A stretch of DNA of 64,000 bases from Amycolatopsis sp. NBRC 101858 (lineage in GTDB: Bacteria > Actinomycetota > Actinomycetes > Mycobacteriales > Pseudonocardiaceae), in contig NZ_BSTD01000004.1 of assembly GCF_030269325.1 (NCBI RefSeq), positions 732,925 to 796,924 of the forward strand, given 5' to 3'. Made by a program: the position numbers and the translations under genes. Below the pieces are notes generated by a model. It had not been told where the DNA came from. It searched no databases and worked only from the letters and a program-made list of their open reading frames with translations. How positions within the stretch are numbered: the stretch's first letter is position 1; the number at the start of each line of letters is the position of its first letter. Of the stretch, positions 9,403 through 17,234 are shown in pieces.

Positions 9403-10300
9403 CGAAGAACCCCGATCGGGCGACGAACACGCCGGCGACGACCACCCCGATCACCAGCAGCTCCACCGAGATGGCGGCGGCGGTGTTCACGTTGTTGTTC
9501 TGGAAGGCGAAGTCGTAGGAGAGCTGGTTGAGCGAGTAGTCGCGGCCGGCGACCCCGACGCTCGCCTGCGAGAGCAGCTGCGGTTCGACGAACAGCTGGG
9601 TCCCGCCGGCGAAGGCGAGGATCACCATGTAGACGATCCACTTGCGCAGCAGGGGGAGCTGGATGCGCCACGCGGTCTGCCACGCGCCCGCGCCGTCGAT
9701 CCGCGCCGCTTCCAGCAGGTCGGGGGAGATGGTGTTCAGCGCGCCGTACAGCACGACGATCCAGCCGCCCGCCCCGGTCCAGAAGGCGATCATGGTGAAC
9801 AGGACCGGCAGGTGCCCGGGCGCGACGACCTCGCCGAAGGTGTCGAAACCGAAGGCCCGCAACAGGAAGCTCAGCGGGCTCACCGACGGGTCCAGCATGA
9901 ACAGCCAGACCATGACGCTGGCCGCGCCGGCCAGCGCCCCGGGGATGTAGTAGAGGAAGCGCAGGGTGGTGCCGGCCGCCCGGGAGGTCAGGCGGTGCAG
10001 CAGCAGGGCCAGCCCGACGACGAACACCACCAGCGACACCAGCCAGAACAGCAGGTAGAGCGCCACGTGCCCGACGGCGGAGAAGTACCGGAAGTCGGCG
10101 GCGGCGTCGACGAAGTTCGCCAGACCGGCGAAGCGGTCGCCCGCGTCGGTGAACGCGAAGTAGATCGCGTACACCGTGGGCACCACCCCGAACGCGACCA
10201 GCAGGACGACGTAGGCGGCGACGAAGAGGTGGCCGGCCCGGCCCGGCCAGCGCGTCCGCCGCCGGGACGGTGCGCCGGCCGGCCGGGCGGCCGTGCTCAC
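9392..10300 (-). CDS. CUT1 sugar ABC transporter permease (MalF-like)
   Basis: 302 residues with a short basic N-terminus (SRRRTRW), then about six membrane segments. The EAA loop LLEAARIDGAGAWQTAW lies near residue 210. The start is the GTG at 10300, which overlaps the stop of the binding-protein gene (GTGA, 4 bp), a sign of coupled translation. It pairs with the downstream MalG-like permease. The family imports mono- and oligosaccharides and needs a separate ATPase, which is not encoded here. Confidence 0.88.
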   Translation of the reverse strand: MSTAARPAGAPSRRRTRWPGRAGHLFVAAYVVLLVAFGVVPTVYAIYFAFTDAGDRFAGLANFVDAAADFRYFSAVGHVALYLLFWLVSLVVFVVGLALLLHRLTSRAAGTTLRFLYYIPGALAGAASVMVWLFMLDPSVSPLSFLLRAFGFDTFGEVVAPGHLPVLFTMIAFWTGAGGWIVVLYGALNTISPDLLEAARIDGAGAWQTAWRIQLPLLRKWIVYMVILAFAGGTQLFVEPQLLSQASVGVAGRDYSLNQLSYDFAFQNNNVNTAAAISVELLVIGVVVAGVFVARSGFFDAD

Positions 10301-11658
10301 TGGCTGACCTCGTACCCGTTGGACTTCGCGTAGTCGGTGATCGCCTTCTGCCAGTCCGGCAGCAGGGAGACGATCGTCTTGCCGGCGGTCTGGCCGGGGG
10401 TGACGGTCGCGGCCCAGATCGCCTCCTGGCTGAACTGCCCGTAGCCCCAGCCCGGCCACACCTGCGCGGCGGCCGTCTGCATCGTCGCGGTGATGTCGCC
10501 GGCGTAGTACCCGCCGGCCGTCTGCTTCGCCAGCCAGGCCTTGGCCGCGGTCGTGTTCGCCGGGTAGCCCGGCGCGACCTGGCCCTGGTAGTCGGGTGCG
10601 GTCGTCACCCAGGTGAGGAAGTCGGTGGCGTCCTTGAGGTTGGCGCTGTGGGCGGACAGCAGCCAGGTGCCCCCGCCGACGTTGCCGACCGACGGGGCGG
10701 TTTCGCCGGCCCACTGGGGCATCGGCGCGACGCCGATCCGGCCCTTGGGCGTCTTCAAGGACTCCTGGAAGATCGATCCGCCGAACCAGGACGGCCCCGG
10801 CAGCATGAGGATCTTGTCGCCGGAGTTCTTGTCGAAGTCCGAGCTGAACACGCTGCTGGTGGACATCGTGCGGTTCTTGACCAGGGTGTCGAGCAGTGCG
10901 GCCATCTTGGTGCAGGCCGGGCTGGTGGTGTTGACCTTGACCGCCTTGGGGCCGGTGATCTCGTTGGCGCCGCACTTGCCCGCCCACAGGTAGATCTCCG
11001 GGGTGAAGCTGTCGCCGGCCGTGCCCACCAGGTAGCCGGGGTGCTCGGTGGCGACCCGCTGACCCAGCGCCTGGTACTCCTCCCAGGTCTTGGGCACCTG
11101 GTAGTTCCATTGCTGCATCAGCGAAGCGTCGTACCAGAGGACGGTCTGGGCGAGGTCGTTGCGCAGGCAGTAGAGCGTGCCGTCCACGGTGCACGGGTCG
11201 TTCGCGCCGGGGGCCCAGCCGCTCAGCGTCGCGTCGGGGATCTGCCCCTTGTTCAGCGGCGCGGTGAAGCCGGCCTGCACCGCCCAGGACGTCTCGTTGT
11301 TCTGGGTGCTGAACACGACGTCCGGCCAGCCGCTGCGGGTGCGGTTGAACAGGCTCACCTTGGTCTGCAGGTAGTTGGAGCCGTTGGCGTCGCCGTCGTA
11401 GGTGACGATGTCCAGCTTCACCGCCGGGTGCTGCTTCTGGTACAGCTGCGCCGCGGGCAGCCGCGTCGAGTCGACCCACACGGTGAGCGGTCCGCCGGTC
11501 TGCTGGACGGGCTGGAACCCGGTCTGGGCGCCGGTGCCGCTGCCGCCGTTCCCGCACGCCGTGACCGCGGCGAGGACGGCCGCGACGCCGAGCACCAGTC
11601 CTGCGGACCGTCGGCGGCGCTGGGCTGGTCTTCCGGCTCCGGGGGCTGGGGCTGTCAT
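10297..11658 (-). CDS. Extracellular sugar-binding lipoprotein (SBP family 1)
   Basis: 453 residues. A basic N-terminus and hydrophobic stretch end in the lipobox VTAC, giving a lipidated Cys35. The remainder is a typical family-1 solute-binding protein (LTVWVDSTRLPAAQLYQK, DVVFSTQNNETSW, aromatic clusters in the C-terminal lobe) of the kind that delivers oligosaccharides to CUT1 permeases. It is the first gene of the operon, divergent from a FadR-type GntR regulator. Two palindromic sites lie in the 221-bp gap, so transport is probably induced by an imported ligand that releases the repressor. Confidence 0.88.
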   Translation of the reverse strand: MTAPAPGAGRPAQRRRRSAGLVLGVAAVLAAVTACGNGGSGTGAQTGFQPVQQTGGPLTVWVDSTRLPAAQLYQKQHPAVKLDIVTYDGDANGSNYLQTKVSLFNRTRSGWPDVVFSTQNNETSWAVQAGFTAPLNKGQIPDATLSGWAPGANDPCTVDGTLYCLRNDLAQTVLWYDASLMQQWNYQVPKTWEEYQALGQRVATEHPGYLVGTAGDSFTPEIYLWAGKCGANEITGPKAVKVNTTSPACTKMAALLDTLVKNRTMSTSSVFSSDFDKNSGDKILMLPGPSWFGGSIFQESLKTPKGRIGVAPMPQWAGETAPSVGNVGGGTWLLSAHSANLKDATDFLTWVTTAPDYQGQVAPGYPANTTAAKAWLAKQTAGGYYAGDITATMQTAAAQVWPGWGYGQFSQEAIWAATVTPGQTAGKTIVSLLPDWQKAITDYAKSNGYEVSQ

Positions 11659-11719
11659 GAGCTACTCCACTCCATCGTGGTGCCCGCAGGTCTACCTGAT
11701 CAGGCAACGGCCTTCGGCT

Positions 11720-11734
11720 ATGTGTCCGACACAT
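11720..11734. promoter_or_regulatory. GntR-type operator, site 1
   Basis: ATGTGTCCGACACAT is a perfect inverted repeat (7-bp arms, 1-nt centre) 62 bp upstream of the binding-protein gene. Its GT-NNN-AC core fits the FadR subfamily operator pattern. Closely similar sites occur at 11807, 16161 and 16331. Confidence 0.7.
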
Positions 11735-11806
11735 CTCGCGTTGCTGGGGCGTGTCGTCTATGAGAGTCCGTCGGATCTCCGGAGTCAAGAGGATGCCTGC
11801 CGGAAA

Positions 11807-11821
11807 ATGAGTACGACTTAT
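11807..11821. promoter_or_regulatory. GntR-type operator, site 2
   Basis: ATGAGTACGACTTAT lies 59 bp upstream of the GntR start. It keeps the GT-ACG-AC core and differs by one arm position from ATGAGT-NNN-ACTCAT. It is probably the autoregulatory site of the divergent GntR gene. Confidence 0.65.
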
Positions 11822-11879
11822 TCTCACAGGCGCTAGTCGAATGTATGCTTCATGCTCACGGCGAGGTGGAGGAAGAGTG

Positions 11880-12593
11880 GTGACGTCCTACCGGCCCGGC
11901 TACGAGCTCGTCGCCGAGCAGATCCTCCGGCTCATTACCGAGCTGGGGTTGCGGCCGGGTGACCGCATGCCCACCGAGGTCGAGCTGGCGAGGCGGCTGG
12001 GGAGCTCACGCACGATGGTGCGCGAGGCGGTGAAGATCCTTTCGGCGATCGGGAGGGTGCGTGCGCAGAAGGGGCGCGGCCTGTACGTCGCCGACGACGA
12101 GGGGATGCTCGGCTCGGCGCACTGGGGCAGCCTGTTCCTGCCGACGGACCTCGAGCACATCTACATGCTGTTCGAGTTCCGCCGGGTCCAGGAGATGACC
12201 GCCGGCCGGCTGGCGGCGACCCGGGCCACCCCGGGCGAGCTGCGGTCGATCGAGGCGGCGGCGGAGACCTGCCGCCAAGGCCACCTGACCGGCGAGGCGG
12301 CGTTGTTCGACCGCGGCGACGACGAGTTCCACCTGGGCATCGCGGCCGCGTCCCACAACCAGTTCCTCCTGGCCGCAGTGCGCGAGGTGCGGCGGCTGCA
12401 GCACCAGTCCAGCACGATCGGCCTGCACGGCACGGTCGGCGGCCACGCGGCGGAGGCGGTCGAGGAGCACACGGCGATCTACCAGGCGATCCGCGACGGC
12501 GACCCGGAAGCGGCGGCGCAGGCCGCGGCGGTCCACCTGGACAACACCCTCGAGGACTACCGCCGCGAGATCCAGCGGCGCGTGTTCGGCTGA
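11880..12593 (+). CDS. FadR-type GntR transcriptional regulator (paralog 1)
   Basis: 237 residues. The N-terminal winged helix (YRPGYELVAEQI, GDRMPTEVELARRLG, SRTMVREAVKIL, KGRGLYV) is followed by an all-helical FCD ligand domain (FEFRRVQEMTAGRLAA, FDRGDDEFHLGIAAASHN, HTAIYQAIRDGD, HLDNTLEDY) with the Asp/His set that binds metal and a sugar acid or similar ligand in this family. The start is the GTG at 11880, chosen because GGAGGA lies 6 nt upstream at 11868. It is divergent from the CUT1 operon with two operators between. It is strikingly similar over its whole length to the regulator at 16349, so the two are recent paralogs and probably read the same DNA sites. Confidence 0.9.
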   Translation: MTSYRPGYELVAEQILRLITELGLRPGDRMPTEVELARRLGSSRTMVREAVKILSAIGRVRAQKGRGLYVADDEGMLGSAHWGSLFLPTDLEHIYMLFEFRRVQEMTAGRLAATRATPGELRSIEAAAETCRQGHLTGEAALFDRGDDEFHLGIAAASHNQFLLAAVREVRRLQHQSSTIGLHGTVGGHAAEAVEEHTAIYQAIRDGDPEAAAQAAAVHLDNTLEDYRREIQRRVFG

Positions 12594-12619
12594 GCTCGAA
12601 GGCTGCGGACTCGGATCGA

Positions 12620-13702
12620 CTACCGCAGCGTCCACCGCTGGTTCGCCTGCCCGCTGCACGACCACAGGATCAGCTGGGTGCCGTTGGCGGTGCCCTGCCC
12701 GGACGCGTCGAGGCAACGACCCGACTGGACGCCGGTGACCGTGCCGTCGGCGTTGATCGTCCACTGCTGGTTGGCCTGGCCGTGGCAGTCCCAGACGATC
12801 ACCGGGGTGCCGTTGGCCGTGCCGTGGCCGGAGGCGTCGAGGCACTTGGTCCCGCCGACGGTCAGCGTCTGACCGGCCCGGGTCCACGCCTGGCCGGCCT
12901 GCCCACCGCAGTCCTGCAGCCGCACCTGGGTGCCGTTGGCGGCGCTCGCGGCGTCGACGCACCGGCCCGACTGCGCGCCGACGATCTGCCGCGCCGTGGA
13001 CGTCCCCGGGGTGCCGATGCTCCCGGACACCGACTGCAGCGCGGCGAACCAGGTGGCGGCCATCTTGTCGTACCCGGTGGCCGTGGGGTGGATGCCGTCG
13101 ATCAGGTCGCCGGTGCTCACCGCGGAGTGCATGTCGACTAGGTGCACGTGCTTGCCGGCGTTCTGGTTGCTCTGCACGATTCCGGGGATCGCGGAGTTGA
13201 ACGTGCGGACGGCGGACTCCTGCCCGGAGTTGGCGAGCGGGGTGATCATCGCGACGAAGACCTCGGCGTCCGGCGCCGTCGCGGTGATGTGGTCGATCAG
13301 CCCGGACAGCCGGGCGGGCGCGCGGCCGACGTCGTAGTTCTGCAGGACGTCGTTGGTGCCGATGTGCAGCAGGACGGTGTGCGAGCCGGTGTTCCGCAGC
13401 CAGGTGACGACATTCGCGTCGATCTGGTCGATGCGCCAGCCCGGGTGGCCCTCGTGGTCGTGGTCGCCGAGGGCGGCCGGGCCGTTGTACTGCGAGCCGG
13501 TGAAGTCGACCTGGTAGCCGCCCGCGCTCAGGCGCTGCCACAGCCCGATCCGGTACCCGCCGGGGACCTGCGTGCCTTCGGTGATGGAGTCGCCCAGCGG
13601 CATGACCCGGACCCCGCCGTTGGAGTCCGCGGCCGCCGGGGTGCCCGGGAGGAACGCGCTCACGAACAGGGCCGTCGCGGCCGCGACGAGTCGGATTCTC
13701 AT
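12620..13702 (-). CDS. Secreted SGNH esterase with C-terminal CBM13 (ricin-type) domain
   Basis: 360 residues. The signal peptide ends near TPAAA (residue 25). The SGNH/GDSL catalytic domain spans about 30-225: Ser39 in GDSITEG, Gly/Asn in GTND (Asn117), and the Asp202/His205 pair in DGIHP. Such enzymes in actinomycetes (CE3-like) remove acetyl groups from xylan; the exact substrate is inferred. Residues 235-360 form a ricin B-type beta-trefoil with three QxW repeats (NQQWT, NQRWT), which binds sugars. It is the second gene of an operon, 16 bp behind the beta-helix protein, and converges on the first GntR gene; a weak 7-bp inverted repeat (12602-12629) may end both. Confidence 0.88.
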   Translation of the reverse strand: MRIRLVAAATALFVSAFLPGTPAAADSNGGVRVMPLGDSITEGTQVPGGYRIGLWQRLSAGGYQVDFTGSQYNGPAALGDHDHEGHPGWRIDQIDANVVTWLRNTGSHTVLLHIGTNDVLQNYDVGRAPARLSGLIDHITATAPDAEVFVAMITPLANSGQESAVRTFNSAIPGIVQSNQNAGKHVHLVDMHSAVSTGDLIDGIHPTATGYDKMAATWFAALQSVSGSIGTPGTSTARQIVGAQSGRCVDAASAANGTQVRLQDCGGQAGQAWTRAGQTLTVGGTKCLDASGHGTANGTPVIVWDCHGQANQQWTINADGTVTGVQSGRCLDASGQGTANGTQLILWSCSGQANQRWTLR

Positions 13703-13718
13703 GGCTCTCCTCGATCGT

Positions 13719-16088
13719 TCAGCCGAAGGTCCACTGCTGGTTGGCTTGCCCGGTGCACGTCCACAGCCGGACGGGCGTGCCGTTGGCCGTGCCGCTGCCG
13801 GTCACGTCCAGGCACAGTCCGGATTGGCCGCCGGTGACGGCGCCGGCCGAGGTGACCTGCCAGCGCTGGTTCGCCCCGCCGTTGCAGGTCCAGCTGACGA
13901 TCTTGGTGCCCGGCGTGGTGCCCTGCCCGGACGCGTCCAGGCACCGGGTGCTGTCGCCGGTGTAGACGGTCAGTTCTCCCGCGCTCGTGCGGGTCCAGGA
14001 CTGGTTGGTGCCGCCGGTGCAGTCCCAGATCTGCACCTGGGCGCCGGGGGTGGTGCTGACGCCGTTGACGTCCAGGCACTTGCCCGCGCCGGCCGCGCGC
14101 ACCGGGGTCGCGGCCGGGCCGGTGCCCGCCGGGCCCGCGGCGGCGATGACCTGCTGGGCACCCGACGGCCAGGCGGTGCCGCTCACCAGGACGTTCCCGC
14201 TCAGGACGTTGTTGTGCGGGGACCCGGTGGCCACGTTCGTCGCGCCGCCGTTGTACCAGTTGCCGCTGAAGGTGCTGTCGTTGGTGTTGTTGGTGCCGCT
14301 GGCGTTGGTGAAGGCCCAGACCCCGGAGTCCTGGATCACGTTGGCCGACAGGGAAACGTAGCGCGAGCCTTCGTCCAGGTACAGCCCGACCGTGCGGTTG
14401 TTGTCGTACACGTGGTTGTGGTCGATGGAGCTGCCCGGGTTCGCGGAGAGGTTGTAGATGCTCCCGCCGTCGTGCATGAGCTTCTTCGTGCCGTGCACCC
14501 GGTTGTAGCTGACGACGGTGTCCCGCAGCGTCGTCGCGGTGGTGTACACCGGCTGGTAGTTGTACAGGCCGCGGTTGCGGTAGTCCTGGCTGCCGCCCGG
14601 GTCGTTCGCGCCCCAGCCCCACCCGACGTCGATGCCGTCGTAGGTCAGGTTCGCCACGTCGTTGTGCGTGATCACCGCGTGCGTCACGTAGGTCGACAGG
14701 ATGCCGGCCATCTCGCGGTAGTCGAGGGCGACCCGGCTCACCGTGTTGTTCGACAGCGTGATGTCGCGGTTGGTCATCGCCGCGTTCGACGGGTGGTGGG
14801 CGTCCGGCCGCACGCCGCCGACGACGATGCCCGCGCCCGAGTCCTCGGTGAAGGTGTTGCGGTCCACCGTGATCGACGACGCGCCGAGGCCGACCCCGGA
14901 CGCGTGCGCGTTCGCGTCGTTGCCGATGCCCAGTGCCACCTGCCCCAGGTGAGTGAAGGTGTTGCCGCTGAACGTGATCCCGGTGGCGGCCGAGACCTGG
15001 ACGGCGGCCGGCGCCTGCGCCCAGCCGTTGCGAGCGCCCTCGAACAACGGGCAGCCCGACTGGCACGAGCTCAGGAAGTCACCCGGCATCGACACCGCGG
15101 CCGGGAGGAACGTGCCGCTCTGCTGGTTCGCGTAGCCGACCGAGGTCCCCGGCGTGAGCCAGGTCGTGTGCTCGAAGTGCAGGCCGCTGAAGGTGAGGCC
15201 GCGCACCGGGTTGTCGTAGCTGCCGCTGATCCGCAGCAGTGACGTCAGCCGCGGTAACTCGACGTCGTGGCTGCCGGGCACCCAGCCGCTCGGCGCCTTG
15301 TAGTAGAGCTTCCCGGCTTGCGGGTCGAGGTACCACTGGCCGGTGTTCTTGAGGAACGAGTACGAGTTTTCGAGGAACAGCTGGCCGCCGCCGAAGGGCT
15401 TGGCGAGGGTGTCGTAGCCCCAGTTGTTGTTGTTCCACGCCGGTTGCTGCATGACGATCGACGTGCCGCTGACGTGGTCGACGGGGGAGTAGCGGTCGGT
15501 GAAGGAGTTCTGGCTCTCCACCTCGATCCGGCTCTGCCGCGGCAGCGTGGCGAGGTAGTTCAGCGCGGAGTTGACGATCGTCATCCCGGACGTCGTGATC
15601 TGCACGTCGTTGCGCGAGATCGGGATGGACGCGCGTGGCGCCAGCGCCCCGTCCACGAACAGCTGCCGCGAGTCGGCGCCCTGCGGTACGGACGCCGCCC
15701 AGATGTTCTGGCTGGCGTCCTGGACCGCCCAGCCGGTGACTTGCGTGCCGCCGGACAGGATCGGCGTCTGGCCCGAAGCGGCCTGCCAGGTCACGGTGTG
15801 GCCGTTCTGCCCGGAATCGGCGCTGGTGAACGTGAGCGGGGCGGACAGCCGGTAGGTGCCGCCCGCGAGCTGCACCACGACGTCGGTGGCGGCCGACTGC
15901 GCGCGGGCCAGCTGCTGCGCCCTGGCCGGGGTGGCGACGGGCCGGCCGGGCGTGCCGGGGTTGGCGTCGTCGCCGTTCGGGGCCACGGCGATGGTGACGG
16001 TCGCGGCGTGGACGGGCGGCGCGGCCACCGCGCTCACCACGAGGGCGGTGACGAGCGCGGCGGCCACGGATCCGGTGCGCGGCGGCAT
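13719..16088 (-). CDS. Secreted right-handed beta-helix protein (GH141-like) with CBM13
   Basis: 789 residues. The signal peptide ends at PPVHA. The N-terminal part (APNGDDANPGTPGRPVATPARAQ, VVVQLAGGTYRLSAPL) is the typical entry of actinobacterial parallel beta-helix enzymes of the GH141 or polysaccharide-lyase-like type; many Asn-rich coils follow to about residue 650 (ITFSGNTF, ITVDRNTF, ITLSNNTVSR). GH141 members include an alpha-L-fucosidase and xylanases, but I cannot fix the activity. Residues 665-789 are a CBM13 trefoil. The start is the ATG at 16088, where GGAGAGG lies 8 nt upstream and the signal peptide begins. It is divergent from the second GntR regulator. Confidence 0.8.
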   Translation of the reverse strand: MPPRTGSVAAALVTALVVSAVAAPPVHAATVTIAVAPNGDDANPGTPGRPVATPARAQQLARAQSAATDVVVQLAGGTYRLSAPLTFTSADSGQNGHTVTWQAASGQTPILSGGTQVTGWAVQDASQNIWAASVPQGADSRQLFVDGALAPRASIPISRNDVQITTSGMTIVNSALNYLATLPRQSRIEVESQNSFTDRYSPVDHVSGTSIVMQQPAWNNNNWGYDTLAKPFGGGQLFLENSYSFLKNTGQWYLDPQAGKLYYKAPSGWVPGSHDVELPRLTSLLRISGSYDNPVRGLTFSGLHFEHTTWLTPGTSVGYANQQSGTFLPAAVSMPGDFLSSCQSGCPLFEGARNGWAQAPAAVQVSAATGITFSGNTFTHLGQVALGIGNDANAHASGVGLGASSITVDRNTFTEDSGAGIVVGGVRPDAHHPSNAAMTNRDITLSNNTVSRVALDYREMAGILSTYVTHAVITHNDVANLTYDGIDVGWGWGANDPGGSQDYRNRGLYNYQPVYTTATTLRDTVVSYNRVHGTKKLMHDGGSIYNLSANPGSSIDHNHVYDNNRTVGLYLDEGSRYVSLSANVIQDSGVWAFTNASGTNNTNDSTFSGNWYNGGATNVATGSPHNNVLSGNVLVSGTAWPSGAQQVIAAAGPAGTGPAATPVRAAGAGKCLDVNGVSTTPGAQVQIWDCTGGTNQSWTRTSAGELTVYTGDSTRCLDASGQGTTPGTKIVSWTCNGGANQRWQVTSAGAVTGGQSGLCLDVTGSGTANGTPVRLWTCTGQANQQWTFG

Positions 16089-16160
16089 GGCGGGTACCTC
16101 TCCGGGAGCGGGGACCTCGGGTGCCCGGGAGTCCACAGTGGACCGGACAACCGGGAATCG

Positions 16161-16175
16161 ATGTGTACGACTCAT
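16161..16175. promoter_or_regulatory. GntR-type operator, site 3
   Basis: ATGTGTACGACTCAT lies 72 bp upstream of the beta-helix gene and matches the sites at 11720 and 11807 with the same GT-NNG-AC core. It probably controls the beta-helix/esterase operon. Confidence 0.7.
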
Positions 16176-16255
16176 ACGAAGCCAAGATCGGGTCCGCGTC
16201 AAGAGACGAACGGAGGCAGCGTCGCCATTCGCTGTTTTCACCTGGGGGAACGCAT

Positions 16256-16265
16256 GTAAGTTTCA
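16256..16265. promoter_or_regulatory. TGAAASTTAC motif, copy 1
   Basis: GTAAGTTTCA on the plus strand (TGAAACTTAC on the minus). It is one of four intergenic copies in the hydrolase locus and resembles the GAAA-N-TTTC palindromes known from Streptomyces xylanase promoters, with one change in one arm. Confidence 0.45.
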
Positions 16266-16283
16266 TTCCGCGCCGCGGCGTTG

Positions 16284-16314
16284 TTGACCGGACCGCCGGG
16301 CCGCGAGGTATCGT
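16284..16314 (+). promoter_or_regulatory. Probable promoter of the second GntR gene
   Basis: A -35-like TTGACC (16284) and a -10-like TATCGT (16309) are 19 bp apart. The predicted start of transcription (near 16321) leaves under 30 nt before the GTG, with no clear ribosome binding site, so the mRNA is nearly leaderless and carries the operator at 16331 just downstream of the promoter. Confidence 0.4.
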
Positions 16315-16330
16315 CACTGGCCGGCGCCCA

Positions 16331-16345
16331 CTGAGTCATACTCAT
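16331..16345. promoter_or_regulatory. GntR-type operator, site 4, next to the start codon
   Basis: CTGAGTCATACTCAT (reverse complement ATGAGTATGACTCAG) lies 3 bp before the GTG start of the second GntR gene. A repressor here would block its own transcription directly. Confidence 0.65.
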
Positions 16346-16348
16346 CGG

Positions 16349-17092
16349 GTGACCCGTGACGAGGAAGCCGCACCGCCCGCGCCGTACCGGCCCGGCTACG
16401 AAGTGGTGGCCGAGCAGATCCTGCACCTGATCGCCGAGCTGGACCTGCGGCCCGGCGACCGGATGCCGACCGAGGTCGAGCTGGCGGCGCGGATGGGAAC
16501 CAGCCGGACCGTGGTGCGGGAGGCCGTCAAGATCCTCTCGGCGATCGGCCGGGTACGCGCGCACAAGGGACGTGGGCTGTATGTCTCCGACGACGAGGGC
16601 ATGCTCGGCGCATCCCGCTGGGGCGGCTTCTTCCTGCCCGCCGACCTCGACCACGTCTACATGCTCTTCGAGTTCCGCCGGGTCCAGGAAACCGCGGCCG
16701 GCCGGCTGGCGGCGACCAACGCCACCCCGGCCGAACTGCGCGCGATCGAGACCGCCGCCGAAACCTGCCGGCAGGGCCACCTGACCGGGCAGAGCGTGCT
16801 GTTCGACCGCGGCGACGACGACTTCCACCTCTGCGTCGCGACCGCGTCCCACAACCAGTTCCTCGTCGCGGCCGTGCGCGAAGCCCGCCGCCTGCAACGC
16901 CAGACGAACATCATCGGGATGTCCGGCGCGGTCGGCGGGCACGCGGCGGACGCGATCGAAGAGCACGCGGCGATCTACCGGGCGATCCGGGACGGCGACC
17001 CGGAGGAAGCGGCGCGGGCGGCCGCCGTGCACCTCGACAACACCCTGGAGGACTACCGGCGCGAGATCCAGCGGCGGCTCTTCACCCGGTGA
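16349..17092 (+). CDS. FadR-type GntR transcriptional regulator (paralog 2)
   Basis: 247 residues with the same architecture as the regulator at 11880: winged helix (YRPGYEVVAEQI, GDRMPTEVELAARMG, SRTVVREAVKIL) and FCD domain (FEFRRVQETAAGRLAA, FDRGDDDFHLCVATASHN, HLDNTLEDYRREIQRR). Only the first ten residues and scattered positions differ. The start is the GTG at 16349: it is close to the point where similarity to the paralog begins, and the upstream region holds a promoter and operator. It is divergent from the beta-helix/esterase operon. Because both paralogs and all four sites are so alike, cross-regulation between sugar import and debranching is likely. Confidence 0.9.
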   Translation: MTRDEEAAPPAPYRPGYEVVAEQILHLIAELDLRPGDRMPTEVELAARMGTSRTVVREAVKILSAIGRVRAHKGRGLYVSDDEGMLGASRWGGFFLPADLDHVYMLFEFRRVQETAAGRLAATNATPAELRAIETAAETCRQGHLTGQSVLFDRGDDDFHLCVATASHNQFLVAAVREARRLQRQTNIIGMSGAVGGHAADAIEEHAAIYRAIRDGDPEEAARAAAVHLDNTLEDYRREIQRRLFTR

Positions 17093-17108
17093 GCACGCCC
17101 GTGCTCAC
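17089..17108 (+). terminator. Hairpin overlapping the GntR stop codon
   Basis: GTGAGCACG and CGTGCTCAC form a perfect 9-bp stem with a 2-nt spacer. The stop codon TGA (17090-17092) sits inside the left arm. It probably ends the regulator transcript. Confidence 0.5.
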
Positions 17109-17150
17109 TCCTTTGTGGACCGTGCGAACCGGCGCGATCCGTTGCGGCGG

Positions 17151-17160
17151 GTAAGTTTCA
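17151..17160. promoter_or_regulatory. TGAAASTTAC motif, copy 2
   Basis: GTAAGTTTCA again, identical in ten bases to the copy at 16256, here 75 bp upstream of the esterase gene. Confidence 0.45.
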
Positions 17161-17234
17161 TCGCGCATTGACCTTCGCCGTCGCCGACTTCTATCTTGAC
17201 CTCAGCCGGTTCGACGACCAGAGGGAGCCGCGCG

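Noticed and set aside
12620..13090. Repeated short sequences in the CBM13 regions as CRISPR or direct-repeat array
   Set aside because: They are the three-fold repeats of the beta-trefoil in coding frame, degenerate and without spacer regularity.
16131..16143. GTCCACAGTGGAC palindrome as an operator
   Set aside because: A near copy (GTCCACTGTGGAC) lies inside the GH9 coding region at 57542 and a partial one at 41250, so it is not specific to promoters here.
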